Assembly: GCF_900156335.1 (NCBI RefSeq)
Contig: NZ_FTMZ01000004.1
Span: 186,001 to 250,000 of the forward strand
Direction: 5' to 3'
Length of the DNA: 64,000 nt
From: Sphaerotilus natans
GTDB taxonomy: Bacteria > Pseudomonadota > Gammaproteobacteria > Burkholderiales > Burkholderiaceae_C
Shown: positions 41,260 to 51,720 of the stretch, piece after piece
Layout of the letters: each line of letters starts with the position of its first letter
Position numbering within the stretch: position 1 is the stretch's first letter
Notes under the pieces: generated by a model
What the model saw: the letters and a program-made list of their open reading frames with translations, nothing else
What the model was told of the DNA's origin: nothing
Databases searched by the model: none
Made by a program: the position numbers and the translations under genes

Positions 41260-41751
41260 GTGATCCAGCAGATCTTCTTCCTTCGCCACGCCACTGCCGA
41301 AGACCGGCTGCTGGCCCCCGTCGATGCCGACCGTGCGCTCATCGACAAGGGCCACCGCCAGACCCGCGCGGTGGCGCGCTTCTGCCAGCGCCAGACGCTG
41401 CTGCCGGCGCGGCTGCTGTGCAGTCCGCTGGTGCGCGCGCTGGAGACCGCGGTGCAGTTCTGCGACGAGCTGCCCGACTGCCCGCGCCCGCAGGTGGTCG
41501 ACTGGCTGAAGATCGACACGCCCACCGTGCAGGCGCTGGCCGGCCTGCGCGACCAGCTCGCCACCACCGACGGCCCGCTGTGGCTGGTCGGCCATGAGCC
41601 GGACCTGTCGCTGCTGATCAGCCGGCTGCTGGGCAGCGAGCAGCCGATCGTGCGCATCAAGAAAGCCTCGCTCACCTGCCTGGAGCTGGAGCCGACCAGC
41701 AGCGCGCCGGGGCGGCTGCTGTGGTCGATTCCGTGTGCGCTGATGGGCTGA
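41260..41751 (+). CDS. sixA: Phosphohistidine phosphatase SixA-like
   Basis: 163 residues. Small histidine-phosphatase fold: IFFLRHATAED supplies the phospho-accepting His, SPLVRALETA the second Arg, and WLVGHEPDLSLL the second His. Family members dephosphorylate His-phosphorylated proteins such as ArcB or NPr in E. coli. GTG start chosen because the fold begins right there. The ORF upstream crosses the structured intergenic region. Confidence 0.85.
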   Translation: MIQQIFFLRHATAEDRLLAPVDADRALIDKGHRQTRAVARFCQRQTLLPARLLCSPLVRALETAVQFCDELPDCPRPQVVDWLKIDTPTVQALAGLRDQLATTDGPLWLVGHEPDLSLLISRLLGSEQPIVRIKKASLTCLELEPTSSAPGRLLWSIPCALMG

Positions 41752-41770
41752 GCGGGCTGATGGGCTGAGC
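41739..41770. repeat. Short tandem duplication at the sixA 3' end
   Basis: A 17-base unit beginning GCTGATGGGCTGAGC (41739-41755) is repeated at 41756-41770. It places a second copy of the sixA stop context just after the gene. Confidence 0.6.
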
Positions 41771-41782
41771 TCGGGACCCGCC

Positions 41783-43957
41783 TCAGGAGCAGGCCGCCGT
41801 CTTTACCGTCAGCGCCGGGCTGGCGGCCGAGACCTGGCCGGCCAGGTCGCGCGCGCGCAGCGTCAGCGTGTAGCTGGTGTTGCAGCTCAGGCCGGTGAGC
41901 TGGCGCGAGGTGCCGGGCAGCCCGCCGCCCAGCAGCGTCGAGCCGCTGTAGAGGTCGTGGCCGACCACGCCGACATTGTCCCGGCCGGCGCTCCAGCTCA
42001 AGGTCATGCTGTTGCGAGTGATGGCGCTGGCCGTCAGCTTGGCCGGCGCGGTGGGCGCCTGGGTGTCGGCGGTGCCCATCAGCCGTGCCAGCAGCTGCAC
42101 ATAGGCGGCCTGGTAATAGATCGCCGGCTCGGTGACTTCCCAGGAATTTTCCGGCCAGCCGGTGTTCCAGTCCTTGTAGGCCTTCTGCGGCGGCTGGCTG
42201 GCCAGGCCGGCGACGCTGCCGGTGTAGGTGGTGTTCGGGCCGCCGGCCAGATAGCCCGGCGCCGGGCCGCGCGCCGAGGTCTTGGTGCTGTCCCAGACGG
42301 TGCCGTGCGCAAACCAGGTGTGATAGATCTCGCTGAGCGAGGATTCGGCGCCCGCCGAGGCCATGTTCGACAGCATCACCAGCCCGAGCGGATTGGCGCC
42401 GTGCAGCCAGTGCAGATGCTGCTCGGCGATGCGGCGGTAGAGCGCGGCGCTGGCGGTGTTGATGCCGAAAGCCTCGAAGTCGAGGTTGATCAGGCCGGCA
42501 TTCGAGCGGGTCATGTTGTGACCCCAGTTGAACTCGGCGTCGGCCAGATGGGCGCGGTAGAGATCGGTGCCGTTGGCGCCGCCGTTGAAGTCGGTCAGCG
42601 AGATGACGCCGTTCTGCCAGGACTTCTGGCTGCGCAGATTGGAGGCGACGCTGGCCGACACGCCCGGCTGGCCGGCGTGGCGCAGCAGCGCGACCTGCAT
42701 CGGCGCCCAGTACGGACCCCACCACCAGAGGCTGTAGGGCCGCACCCGGGCGTAGTTCGCCTCGACATGGAGACGGTACTCGGCCTTGCCGGTGGCCTCG
42801 TGCAGCGCGATGGCCGCCAGCACCGAGGACTCGAGCTGGCCCTGCGCGTCGACATCGGCGTCGCCGGCCTTGATGTCGCCGTCGTCGCAGGCGGTCTGGA
42901 AGACGGTGAAGCCGTTCGTGGTGACCTTCGCGCGGGCCCAGGCGGCCTCGGCGCGGGCCAGCAGGTCGGCCGCGCCCGCCGCCTGCGACGCAAAGCCACG
43001 GTAGACGACATGGGCCGCACCGAACATCGCCGCGCCGGCCAGCGTTGCCGAGGTGCATTCGGGCAGGTAGTAGCGCGGGCGCGCATCGGCGCTCGGCGGC
43101 GAGATGTCGGTGTAGTTGTCGACGCCGACCTTCAGGAACAGGCCGTGCGTGCCGCTGGCGTCCTGCATGCGGCGCAGGAAGTCGAGCTCCCACTTCAGCT
43201 CGTCGAGCAGGTCAGGCAGGCCGTTGCCGGACTCCGGGATGCCGAAGTCGTCGCGGAACACCGCCGGGCTCATGCGGTAGGCGTCGAGCAGCTGCAGCAC
43301 CGCCGACTGCGCGAAGGTCACGTACTTGTTGGTGTCGCCGGCGTCCATCCAGCCGCCAGAGAGATCGCGCGCGGTCGCCGCGCTGCCCTTGGCCCAGCGG
43401 CTGGTGGCCGAGCGGTCCTGGCCCGGGCGCTCGTAGGCGGCGGCGTCCGACCAGCGGGCGTCCACGTAGGGCGCGACCTTCGCGTGGTTCAGGCGCTGGT
43501 GATAGAACATGCGCACCGCCTGGCGCAGCACCGGCGCGTAGACCGCACTGCCGATCTCGAAGCGGCCCGAGCCGACCTGGCGCGCGCTGTCCCAGACATA
43601 GTAGGCGCCGGCGGTGGTCAGCGCCGAGAAGTCGTAGTGCCAGCCGCGATCGCCGGACTGCGCGTGCGTGGCGCCGCTCTTCCAGGGCTGCAGCGTGCCG
43701 GTGTGCACGACGACATCGTCGGCCCAGCGGCGGATCTGGTACTGGCCGCTGCCGATGCCGGGCGCGAAGGCCTCGGCGGCATTGAAGCCGGCCTGCGGGT
43801 CGACGACGACCGCCACCTTCTGCATCGCCGGCAGATAGCCGAACTGGTCGACCTTGAGCCACGGCACGGTGGCCGAAGGCACGGCCAGCGCCGCACCGGC
43901 GCCCAGCAGCAACGACAGGCCGACGCCTGCGCGCAGCCGCAGGAACATGGTGTTCAT
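41783..43957 (-). CDS. Secreted glycoside hydrolase family 9 protein with Fn3 domain
   Basis: 724 residues. Signal peptide about 1-25. N-terminal Ig-like cellulase domain (VPWLKVDQFGYLP, about 28-120). GH9 (alpha/alpha)6 domain (about 125-625) with GGWMDAGDTNKYVTF (catalytic-base Asp near 204), GPAPGYLAGGPN, and ENSWEVTEPAIYYQ with the acid Glu near 607. C-terminal fibronectin type III domain (about 632-724). Predicted endo-glucanase acting on beta-1,4-glucan outside the cell. GGGGGAA lies upstream of the ATG. No other glycanase nearby. Confidence 0.9.
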   Translation of the reverse strand: MNTMFLRLRAGVGLSLLLGAGAALAVPSATVPWLKVDQFGYLPAMQKVAVVVDPQAGFNAAEAFAPGIGSGQYQIRRWADDVVVHTGTLQPWKSGATHAQSGDRGWHYDFSALTTAGAYYVWDSARQVGSGRFEIGSAVYAPVLRQAVRMFYHQRLNHAKVAPYVDARWSDAAAYERPGQDRSATSRWAKGSAATARDLSGGWMDAGDTNKYVTFAQSAVLQLLDAYRMSPAVFRDDFGIPESGNGLPDLLDELKWELDFLRRMQDASGTHGLFLKVGVDNYTDISPPSADARPRYYLPECTSATLAGAAMFGAAHVVYRGFASQAAGAADLLARAEAAWARAKVTTNGFTVFQTACDDGDIKAGDADVDAQGQLESSVLAAIALHEATGKAEYRLHVEANYARVRPYSLWWWGPYWAPMQVALLRHAGQPGVSASVASNLRSQKSWQNGVISLTDFNGGANGTDLYRAHLADAEFNWGHNMTRSNAGLINLDFEAFGINTASAALYRRIAEQHLHWLHGANPLGLVMLSNMASAGAESSLSEIYHTWFAHGTVWDSTKTSARGPAPGYLAGGPNTTYTGSVAGLASQPPQKAYKDWNTGWPENSWEVTEPAIYYQAAYVQLLARLMGTADTQAPTAPAKLTASAITRNSMTLSWSAGRDNVGVVGHDLYSGSTLLGGGLPGTSRQLTGLSCNTSYTLTLRARDLAGQVSAASPALTVKTAACS

Positions 43958-44154
43958 GAGATTCCCCCGAAGATGGCCCGCGCACCTGTTCACGGCAGCC
44001 GGGCGGCATTGTGCAGCGGATTGCGTTTTTTTCACTTGAGGATGATCACCATCAACCCGGGGGTACGGCGCCGACGCGCAGAGACCCGGCCCCGCCCTGC
44101 GGTACGGGGCGTCCCTAGAATGTCCCGTTTCGCCCGTCAGAGAGACCTCCCGCG

Positions 44155-47100
44155 ATGTCCGGCCTGATCCGTATCCGTGGTGCGCGCCAGCACAACCTGA
44201 AGAACCTCGACCTCGACATCCGCACGGGTGAGCTGACGGTGGTGACCGGCCCGAGCGGCTCGGGCAAGTCCTCGCTGGTCTTCGACACGCTCTACGCCGA
44301 GGGCCAGCGCCGCTACGTCGAGACCTTCAGCGCCTACGCGCGCCAGTTCCTCGACCGCATGGACCGCCCGGCGGTGGACGCGGTCGAAGGCGTGCCGCCG
44401 GCCATCGCCATCGACCAGACCAACCCGGTGCGCACCAGCCGCTCCACGGTCGGCACGATGACGGAGATCAACGACCACCTGAAGCTGCTGTTCGCCCGCG
44501 CCGCGCGCCTGTTCGACCAGGACAGCGCCCGCCCGGTGCGCGAGGACGACCCGCAGAGCATCTGGGCCGACCTGAAGGCGCGCAGCGAGGCCGCAGGCGG
44601 TCCGCGCCTGGTCGTCACCTTCCCCGTCGAGCTGCCCGGCTCGGTCACGCCCGAGGAGATCGCGCAGTGGCTGGCGGCCAGCGGCTACACGCGCGTGCAG
44701 GCCGAGCGCGAGGTCGCCACGCCGACCGGGCCGCGCAAGGTGCTCGACGTGGTGGCCGACCGCTTCCGCTTCTCGACCACCGAGAAAGGCCGCGTCATCG
44801 AGGCGCTGGAGGCGGCGCTCAAGCGCGGCAGCGGCCGCTGCAATGTCTACGCCGGCGCGGACGAGGCGCAGCAGATCTGGCGCTACAGCCAGGGCCTGCA
44901 CTGCCCCGAGTCCGACCGCCGCTACGGCCACCCGCAGCCGGCGATGTTCTCGTTCAACTCGGCCTATGGCGCCTGCGAGAGCTGCCGCGGCTTCGGCCGG
45001 GTGATCGGCGTGGACTTCGGCCTGGTGATCCCGGACGGGCGCAAGACGCTGCGCGGCGGCGCGGTCAAGCCGCTGCAGACGCCGGCCTGGGCCGAGTGCC
45101 AGAACGACCTGATGCGCTGCGCCGGCGACGCCGGCATCCCGCGCGACACCGCCTGGAACCAGATGAGCCCGGCGCAGCAGGCCTGGGTCATCGACGGCGC
45201 GCCGGACTGGAACGGCGACTGGAAGACGCACTGGTACGGCCTGCGCCGCTTCTTCGAGTACCTGGAGAGCAAGACCTACAAGATGCACATCCGCGTGCTC
45301 TTGTCGAAGTACCGCAGCTACACGCCCTGCGGCGCCTGCGGCGGCGCGCGGCTGAAGCTGGAATCGCTGCTGTGGCGCCTGGGCGAGCAGGCCGAGGCCG
45401 ACGCGGTGCTGGCGCCCGCGAAGCGCTTCCTGCCCGTCGGCGCGGCCTGGACGCGCGAGCAGCTGGAAAGCCTGCCCGGCCTGAGCCTGCACGACCTGAT
45501 GCTGATGCCGATCGCGCGCCTGCGGCAGTTCTTCGACACGCTCGCCCTGCCCTCGCAGCTGCTCGACGAGGCGCTCGAGCTGCTGCTGGACGAGATCCGC
45601 ACCCGGCTGAAGTACCTCTGCGACGTCGGCCTGGGCTACCTCACGCTGGACCGGCAGAGCCGCACGCTCTCCGGCGGCGAGGTGCAGCGCATCAACCTGA
45701 CCACCGCGCTGGGCACCAGCCTGGTCAACACGCTGTTCGTGCTGGACGAGCCCTCCATCGGCCTGCACCCGCGCGACATGGACCGCATCAACCAGGCGAT
45801 GGCGCGGCTGCGCGACGCCGGCAACACGCTGGTCGTGGTCGAGCACGACCCGGCGGTGATGCTGGCGGCCGACCGCATCATCGACCTCGGCCCCGGCCCC
45901 GGCACCCAGGGCGGGCGCATCGTCTTCGACGGCACGCCCGACGAGCTCAAGGGCGCCGAGACGCTGACCGGCGCCTACCTCGGCGCACGGCGCACCATCG
46001 GCCTGGGCCTGACGCGGCCGGTGCTCGACAGCACGCCGCGCCTCGTCCTGGAGGGCGTGCGCCAGCACAACCTGAAGAACCTCACGGTCGAGTTCCCGCT
46101 GCAGCGCCTGGTCTGCGTGACCGGCGTGAGCGGCTCGGGCAAGTCGACGCTGATCCAGGACGTGCTGGCGCCGGCGCTGGCGCGCCACTTCGGCCAGGCG
46201 ACCGAATCGCCCGGCGCGCACGACCGCCTGCTCGGCGCCGACGCGCTGAGCGACGCGGTCTTCGTCGACCAGAGCCCGATCGGCAAGACCGCGCGCTCCA
46301 ACCCGGCCAGCTACGTCGGCGCCTTCGACGCGGTGCGCGAGCTGTTCGCCGCGCTGCCCGAGGCGCAGCAGCGCGGCTACGGCGCCGGCATGTTCAGCTT
46401 CAACGCCGGCGACGGCCGCTGCCCGACCTGCGGTGGCTCGGGCTTCGAGCACGTCGAGATGCAGTTCCTGTCGGACGTCTACCTGCGCTGCCCGGACTGC
46501 GACGGCACGCGCTACCGCGCCGAGATCCGCGAGGTGCAGATCACCCGGCTGGGCAAGGCGATGTCGATCGCCGACGTGCTGGAGCTGACGGTGGCCGACG
46601 CGGTGCGGCTGTTCGCCGACGACCGCGAGGTGGTGCGCGCGCTACAGCCACTGGCCGATGTCGGGCTGGACTACGTCAAGCTCGGCCAGCCGGTGCCCAC
46701 GCTCTCCGGCGGCGAGGCGCAGCGCCTGAAGCTGGCCGGCTTCCTGGCCGAGGCGGCCAAGAACGCCACCGCCAGCAAGCAGAAGGTCGCGCGCAAGGGC
46801 ACGCTCTTCCTGTTCGACGAGCCGACCACCGGCCTGCACTTCGACGACATCGCCAAGCTGATGCGGGCCTTCCGCAAGCTGCTCGAGGCCGGCCACAGCC
46901 TGCTGGTGATCGAGCACAACCTGGATGTCGTGCGCGCCAGCGACTGGATCGTCGACCTGGGCCCGGACGGCGGCGACGCCGGCGGCGAGCTGGTGGCCGA
47001 GGGCACGCCGGCCGACCTGCGCGCGCACGCCAGCAGCCACACCGGCCGGGCGCTGCGCGAGTACGAAGGCCAGCTCGGCCAGCCCACCGCGCTGGTGGCC

Positions 47101-49884
47101 GAGGAAGGCACGCCGCTGCAGACGCTGGCCAAGGCACGCCGCGACCGCGCGCGCGCCCAGGCCGCGCCGAGCAACGCCATCCAGATCGTCAACGCGCGCG
47201 AGCACAACCTCAAGGGCCTGTCGGTCGACATCCCGCGCGGCAAGTTCAGCGTCATCACCGGCGTGTCGGGATCGGGCAAGTCGACGCTGGCCTTCGACAT
47301 CCTGTTCAACGAGGGCCAGCGCCGCTATCTGGAAAGCCTGAACGCCTACGCGCGCTCGATCGTGCAGCCCGCCGGCCGCCCGGAGGTGGATGCGGTGTGG
47401 GGCATTCCGCCCACCGTCGCCATCGAGCAGCGCCTGTCGCGCGGCGGCAGGAAGAGCACGGTGGCCACCACCACCGAGGTCTGGCATTTCCTGCGCCTGC
47501 TCTACGTCAAGCTCGGGGTGCAGTACTGCCCGGCCTGCAGCGACTTCCACGCGCCGCCCGACACCTGGGTGGCGGTGCGGCCGCAGACGCCGGAATCCAT
47601 CGCCTCGCAGCTGCTGAAGGAGCACCGCGGCCAGCACATCGGGCTGCTGGCGCCGCTGGTCATCGGCCGCAAGGGCCTCTACACCGACCTGGCGAAATGG
47701 GCCAAGGGCAAGGGCTACACGCAGCTGCGCGTCGACGGCGAGTTCCTGCCGACCGACAAGTGGCCCAAGCTCGACCGCTACAAGGAGCACACGCTGGAGC
47801 TGCCGGTGGCCAGCCTGCGGGTCGATGTGGACAACGAGGCCGAGCTGCGCCGCGCGCTGGCCGAGGCGCTGGAGCACGGCAAGGGCGTGCTGCACCTGAT
47901 GACGCCGCTGAAGTCCGCCGGCACCAGCGCCAAGGCGCTGGCGGCATCGCTGGAGGCGGGCTTCCTGTCGAGCGCCTTCCGCAGCAAGGCCAAGGTCTTC
48001 TCGACCAAGCGCGCCTGCCCGCAATGCGCCACCAGCTACCCCGAGCTGGACCCGCGCATGTTCAGCTACAACAGCAAGCACGGCTGGTGCCCGGACTGCG
48101 TCGGCACCGGCCTGGCGCTCACCCGCGAGCAGCGCCAGGCGCTCGACGACAGCGCGCAGGACGACGACAAGGGCCGCGAGAAGACCTTTGCCGAGCCCGA
48201 GGTCGAGGGCCTGGAGGACCGGCCCTGCGGCACCTGCGGCGGCGCGCGGCTCAATCCGGTGTCGCGCGCGGTGCGCTTCCGCGAGGCCTCGATCGCCGAG
48301 GTGGCGGCCCGGTCGGTCGATGACGCCCGGCGCTGGCTCGACAGCCACAAGCTCGACGGCCGCGAGGCCGCGATCGCGCGCGACGTGGCGGTGGAGATCC
48401 GCAGCCGGCTGGCCTTTCTCGGCCAGGTCGGGCTGGGCTATCTGACGCTGGACCGGGCTGCGCCCACGCTCTCCGGCGGCGAGGCGCAGCGCATCCGGCT
48501 GGCCGCGCAGCTCGGCAGCAACCTGCAGGGCGTGTGCTACGTGCTCGACGAGCCGACCATCGGCCTGCACCCGCGCGACAACCGCATCCTGCTCGACGCG
48601 CTGCACCAGCTCGGGCGCAGCGGCAACACGCTGGTGGTGGTCGAGCATGACGAGGACACCATCCGCCGCGCCGACCACATCATCGACATCGGCCCCGGCG
48701 CCGGCAAGCGCGGCGGCCGCGTGATCGCCCAGGGCACGGCCGACGAGCTCAAGGCCAACGCCGACTCGCTGACCGGCCGCTTCCTGAACGCGCCGCTGAA
48801 GCACCCGACCCGCCCGCGCCGGCCGGTCGACGCCGAGACGCCGGCGCTCTCGCTGCGCGGCGCGACGCTGCACAACCTGCAGGGCGTGGACGTGGAGGTG
48901 CCGCTGGCGCGGCTGGTGGCGGTGACGGGCGTGTCGGGCTCGGGCAAGTCGACGCTGGCGCGCGACGTGCTGCTGCGCAACGTGCAGGCCGTCGTGACGC
49001 ACAAGGCGGCCGGAAAGAAGGCCGGCGAGCGCCCGGCCTGGGTCGGCTGCGTCGGGCTGGAGGGCTGGAGCAACGTCGACCGCGTGCTCGAGGTCGATCA
49101 GACGCCGATCGGCAAGACGCCGCGCTCGTGCCCGGCGACCTACATCGGCTTCTGGGACACCATCCGCAAGCTGTTTGCCGAGACGCTGGAGGCCAAGGCG
49201 CGCGGCTACGCCGCCGGGCGCTTCAGCTTCAACACCGGCGACGGCCGCTGCCCGGCCTGCGAGGGCCAGGGGCTACGCACCATCGAGATGGCCTTCCTGC
49301 CCGACGTGAAGGTGCCGTGCGACCAGTGCTTCGGCGCGCGCTTCAACCCCGAGACGCTGGCCGTCACCTGGCGCGGCAAGAGCATCGGCGACGTGCTGCA
49401 GATGGAGGTGGACGAGGCGGTGGAGTTCTTCGCCTCGATGCCGAGCATCGCGCACCCGCTCAGGCTGCTGCAGGACGTCGGCCTGGGCTACCTGACGCTG
49501 GGCCAGCCCAGCCCGACGCTCTCCGGCGGCGAGGCGCAGCGCATCAAGCTCGTCACCGAGCTGAGCAAGGTCCGCGACGACGTCACCCGCCGCGGCCAGA
49601 AGGCGCCGCACACGCTCTACGTGCTCGACGAGCCGACGGTCGGCCTGCACATGGCCGACGTGGAGAAGCTCATCCGCGTGCTGCACCGCCTGGTGGACGC
49701 CGGCCACAGCGTCGTCGTCATCGAGCACGACCTCGACGTCATCGCCGAGGCCGACTGGATCATCGACCTGGGGCCGGACGGCGGCTCAGGCGGCGGGCGG
49801 GTGGTGGTGGCCGGCACGCCGGAGGCGGTGGTGAAGAGCCGGAGCCACACGGGGGTGGCGTTGAAGGCGGTGCTGAGGCGGTGA
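44155..49884 (+). CDS. uvrA: Double-length UvrA (tandem excinuclease ABC subunit A)
   Basis: 1909 residues, twice the usual 940. Four ABC ATPase modules: Walker A at about residues 32-40, 655, 1036 and 1592; four LSGGE(V/A)QR signatures; Walker [34 protein letters not shown] and [11 protein letters not shown]. Each half also has the C-terminal zinc module ([13 protein letters not shown]..., [13 protein letters not shown]...). In the first half the first zinc module is damaged (HCPES instead of CPxC, with CESC kept). The second half has CPQC and CPDC. Damage recognition in nucleotide-excision repair is the family role. A standard-size uvrA may exist elsewhere. Confidence 0.9.
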   Translation: MSGLIRIRGARQHNLKNLDLDIRTGELTVVTGPSGSGKSSLVFDTLYAEGQRRYVETFSAYARQFLDRMDRPAVDAVEGVPPAIAIDQTNPVRTSRSTVGTMTEINDHLKLLFARAARLFDQDSARPVREDDPQSIWADLKARSEAAGGPRLVVTFPVELPGSVTPEEIAQWLAASGYTRVQAEREVATPTGPRKVLDVVADRFRFSTTEKGRVIEALEAALKRGSGRCNVYAGADEAQQIWRYSQGLHCPESDRRYGHPQPAMFSFNSAYGACESCRGFGRVIGVDFGLVIPDGRKTLRGGAVKPLQTPAWAECQNDLMRCAGDAGIPRDTAWNQMSPAQQAWVIDGAPDWNGDWKTHWYGLRRFFEYLESKTYKMHIRVLLSKYRSYTPCGACGGARLKLESLLWRLGEQAEADAVLAPAKRFLPVGAAWTREQLESLPGLSLHDLMLMPIARLRQFFDTLALPSQLLDEALELLLDEIRTRLKYLCDVGLGYLTLDRQSRTLSGGEVQRINLTTALGTSLVNTLFVLDEPSIGLHPRDMDRINQAMARLRDAGNTLVVVEHDPAVMLAADRIIDLGPGPGTQGGRIVFDGTPDELKGAETLTGAYLGARRTIGLGLTRPVLDSTPRLVLEGVRQHNLKNLTVEFPLQRLVCVTGVSGSGKSTLIQDVLAPALARHFGQATESPGAHDRLLGADALSDAVFVDQSPIGKTARSNPASYVGAFDAVRELFAALPEAQQRGYGAGMFSFNAGDGRCPTCGGSGFEHVEMQFLSDVYLRCPDCDGTRYRAEIREVQITRLGKAMSIADVLELTVADAVRLFADDREVVRALQPLADVGLDYVKLGQPVPTLSGGEAQRLKLAGFLAEAAKNATASKQKVARKGTLFLFDEPTTGLHFDDIAKLMRAFRKLLEAGHSLLVIEHNLDVVRASDWIVDLGPDGGDAGGELVAEGTPADLRAHASSHTGRALREYEGQLGQPTALVAEEGTPLQTLAKARRDRARAQAAPSNAIQIVNAREHNLKGLSVDIPRGKFSVITGVSGSGKSTLAFDILFNEGQRRYLESLNAYARSIVQPAGRPEVDAVWGIPPTVAIEQRLSRGGRKSTVATTTEVWHFLRLLYVKLGVQYCPACSDFHAPPDTWVAVRPQTPESIASQLLKEHRGQHIGLLAPLVIGRKGLYTDLAKWAKGKGYTQLRVDGEFLPTDKWPKLDRYKEHTLELPVASLRVDVDNEAELRRALAEALEHGKGVLHLMTPLKSAGTSAKALAASLEAGFLSSAFRSKAKVFSTKRACPQCATSYPELDPRMFSYNSKHGWCPDCVGTGLALTREQRQALDDSAQDDDKGREKTFAEPEVEGLEDRPCGTCGGARLNPVSRAVRFREASIAEVAARSVDDARRWLDSHKLDGREAAIARDVAVEIRSRLAFLGQVGLGYLTLDRAAPTLSGGEAQRIRLAAQLGSNLQGVCYVLDEPTIGLHPRDNRILLDALHQLGRSGNTLVVVEHDEDTIRRADHIIDIGPGAGKRGGRVIAQGTADELKANADSLTGRFLNAPLKHPTRPRRPVDAETPALSLRGATLHNLQGVDVEVPLARLVAVTGVSGSGKSTLARDVLLRNVQAVVTHKAAGKKAGERPAWVGCVGLEGWSNVDRVLEVDQTPIGKTPRSCPATYIGFWDTIRKLFAETLEAKARGYAAGRFSFNTGDGRCPACEGQGLRTIEMAFLPDVKVPCDQCFGARFNPETLAVTWRGKSIGDVLQMEVDEAVEFFASMPSIAHPLRLLQDVGLGYLTLGQPSPTLSGGEAQRIKLVTELSKVRDDVTRRGQKAPHTLYVLDEPTVGLHMADVEKLIRVLHRLVDAGHSVVVIEHDLDVIAEADWIIDLGPDGGSGGGRVVVAGTPEAVVKSRSHTGVALKAVLRR

Positions 49885-49891
49885 GTTCTCA

Positions 49892-49920
49892 TTGAGCAGA
49901 CAATGCAATTGCATTACCAT
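49892..49920 (+). promoter_or_regulatory. prlF promoter containing a palindromic operator
   Basis: TTGAGC (49892-49897), a 17-base spacer and TACCAT (49915-49920). The perfect 14-base palindrome AATGCAATTGCATT (49902-49915) fills the spacer, where an AbrB-type antitoxin would block polymerase. Lies 33 bases before the prlF ATG. Confidence 0.6.
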
Positions 49921-49952
49921 GCGGAATACCCCAAGCCTGACTGGAGTCCGCG

Positions 49953-50282
49953 ATGCCCATCACGCTCGAAGCCGAATCCACCCTCACCGACCGCTACCAG
50001 ACCACCGTGCCGGAAAGCGTGCGCCGCACCCTCAAGCTGGGCAAGCGCGACAAGCTCCATTACACGATCCGCGCCAATGGCGAAGTCGTGCTGACGCGCG
50101 CGACCGGCGCAGAGGGTGATGACCCGGCGCTGGGCGCCTTCCTGGGTTTCCTGGCTGCCGACATCAGCCGCCACCCGGAGCGCCTGCAAGGCATCGACGC
50201 CGATCTGGTGGCGCGCATCCAGTCGCTGACCGAGGGCGTCGAGGTCGATCTGGATGCCCCGCTGTCGGCGGACGATGAATGA
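49953..50282 (+). CDS. prlF: PrlF (SohA)-type antitoxin
   Basis: 109 residues (E. coli PrlF 111). The N-terminal SpoVT/AbrB swapped-hairpin fold STLTDRYQTTVPESVRRTL...LGKRDKLHYTI binds DNA. The acidic C-terminus (DLDAPLSADDE) is the likely toxin-neutralising part. Antitoxin of the YhaV ribonuclease and repressor of the pair. ATGA overlap (4 bases) with the toxin gene. Confidence 0.9.
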   Translation: MPITLEAESTLTDRYQTTVPESVRRTLKLGKRDKLHYTIRANGEVVLTRATGAEGDDPALGAFLGFLAADISRHPERLQGIDADLVARIQSLTEGVEVDLDAPLSADDE

Positions 50283-50749
50283 GCGGTCACCGGACTTCCC
50301 CACCCTTGCAGATCCATGGTTGGGCGGTGTTCGCCCACCCACTGTTTCTGGCCCAGCTGGACATGCTGACCGCGCAGGTGGAAGCTCTGCGGCAGAAAGA
50401 TCCCACCGGTTACCTGAAGAAGAACGCCACCAAGCGACTGGCGGCGATCCGGCAACTGGCCTTCGAGGTCATCCCGCAAGACCCGACACGGCCGGAGTAC
50501 CGCCAGGGCAACACCTTGGGCGACCAGCACCGGCACTGGTTCCGGGCCAAGTTCTTCCAGCAGTACCGGCTGTTCTTCCGCTACCACGCGACCGCCAAGG
50601 TGATCGTGCTCGCGTGGGTCAACGACGAGGACACCAAGCGCGCCTACGAGAGCAGCGACGACGCCTACCGGGTGTTCCGCAAGATGCTGGACAGCGGGCA
50701 TCCGCCGGATGACTGGGAGACGTTGCTGGCGCAGGCACAGGCGGGGTAG
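50279..50749 (+). CDS. yhaV: YhaV-type ribonuclease toxin
   Basis: 156 residues (E. coli YhaV 154). RelE-superfamily mRNA interferase. IHGWAVFAHPLFLAQLDML, AIRQLAFEVIPQDPTRPEYRQG and the basic RHWFRAKFFQQYRLFFRY core are YhaV signatures. AWVNDEDTKRAYESSDDAYRVF follows. Complete and apparently functional. Translationally coupled to prlF. Confidence 0.92.
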   Translation: MSGHRTSPPLQIHGWAVFAHPLFLAQLDMLTAQVEALRQKDPTGYLKKNATKRLAAIRQLAFEVIPQDPTRPEYRQGNTLGDQHRHWFRAKFFQQYRLFFRYHATAKVIVLAWVNDEDTKRAYESSDDAYRVFRKMLDSGHPPDDWETLLAQAQAG

Positions 50750-50818
50750 ATCTACCGTCTACAGCACTGTTTTCAGGGCTGGAGCGGGCGGGGGACGGCC
50801 TCAGCCGCGGTCAGCGCA

Positions 50819-51271
50819 TCAGATCGCCTCGGCCTTGCGCGGCCGTCCGCCCTTGCGCCCGTTCTCCCGCGACGCCTGCGCCTTGGCCTCGGTGCGCCGG
50901 CTGCCGTTGCGCACGGCGATCACCGTCGCCGCCAGGTCCATCAGCGGCTGGCTGGCCGACACCAGCCCCGCGATGGAGACGTGCAGATCCCGCGCCTCCA
51001 GGCACAGCGCCGTGCCGCCATAGCCGATCGCCAGCCCCTCCAGGTCGGCAACGCCCAGCGCCGACAGCTCGGGGTAGTTCTTCGCCGGCAGCAGCACCGC
51101 GCTCTGGTCCGCAAAGCCGATCAGCAGGGACTGGTACGCCGGCAGGTACGCCACCGACAGCGCGTGCAAGCCCGGATGGCGCCGCTGGCGCCCTCGGGCG
51201 GTCGCCTTCGCCAGCACCGAAGCGGTCACGGGTTCGTCGAATCGGTCCTGGGCCTTGATCACCGTCGTCAT
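50819..51271 (-). CDS. DUF2442-like protein
   Basis: 150 residues. A beta-rich N-terminal domain (HALSVAYLPAYQSLLIGFAD, about 35-90) resembles DUF2442, and the C-terminus has a basic AT-hook-like ENGRKGGRPRKA. DUF2442 genes often pair with DUF4160 genes in TA-like modules; no DUF4160 partner is here. Its ATG overlaps the end of the decayed upstream ORF by 4 bases. Confidence 0.65.
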   Translation of the reverse strand: MTTVIKAQDRFDEPVTASVLAKATARGRQRRHPGLHALSVAYLPAYQSLLIGFADQSAVLLPAKNYPELSALGVADLEGLAIGYGGTALCLEARDLHVSIAGLVSASQPLMDLAATVIAVRNGSRRTEAKAQASRENGRKGGRPRKAEAI

Positions 51272-51718
51272 AGCTCGATCTCCACCGGGCCGGAAGCACC
51301 GGCCAGTTGCAACACGGTCTTGTACGCCTGCGCATCAAAATGGCTCGACTGGATTGCGAGCGCACCAAGCCGCCGCTCCCTGGGACTCACCACCGTCTGC
51401 GTGTTCGGATCCCAGCACTGGTTTTCCAGGCAAAGGGTCTGGCGACTGATCCACCAGAGTTCCCTGGCTCGCCGCAGATGCGCCGGCTGCCGAATCACCT
51501 GCCGCAAGTCCTCCAGCACTGACACGTTCGGCTCATTCTCGGCCGGCGTGACATCCTTGGCCCAGACAGACTGCATCGGGCAGTTGCGGGACCTCGGTGT
51601 AGTCGAGTTACTCGTTCGGCATCGCGGCCACGGTGATCAGCTGGACCTTATGCGCGTCGGTAATCGTCGGGTAGTGGCTCAAGTTCGTCCCGAAGCGCTG
51701 CCAATTCAGATAATTATT
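51268..51718 (-). pseudogene. Decayed gene upstream of the DUF2442 gene
   Basis: The intact 102-codon ORF (51268-51576) looks like the 3' part of a larger gene. Further upstream the same gene reads on in another frame (NLSHYPTITDAHKVQLITV...), with an in-frame TAA after AAMPNE and a TCTG tandem duplication (near 51568) that shifts frame. Removing one TCTG restores a continuous reading DAVWAKDV. The 5' end stops at the AT-rich boundary near 51706. Product not recognised; the AAMPNE-LDYTEVP stretch recalls BrnA/DUF4415-type antitoxins, weakly. Confidence 0.55.
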
Positions 51719-51720
51719 TG

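Noticed and set aside
41783-44035. Longer start (44035) for the GH9 gene
   Set aside because: The ATG at 43957 has a strong GGGGGAA site and begins a good signal peptide; the extension is not signal-like.
44137-46452. 771-codon ORF on the minus strand opposite uvrA
   Set aside because: Antisense shadow of a strongly conserved UvrA; composition (Arg/Ala/Gln/Val/Asp) is typical of high-GC reverse frames.
46642-49002. 786-codon minus-strand ORF opposite uvrA
   Set aside because: Same reason; no domain pattern and fully inside the UvrA coding region.
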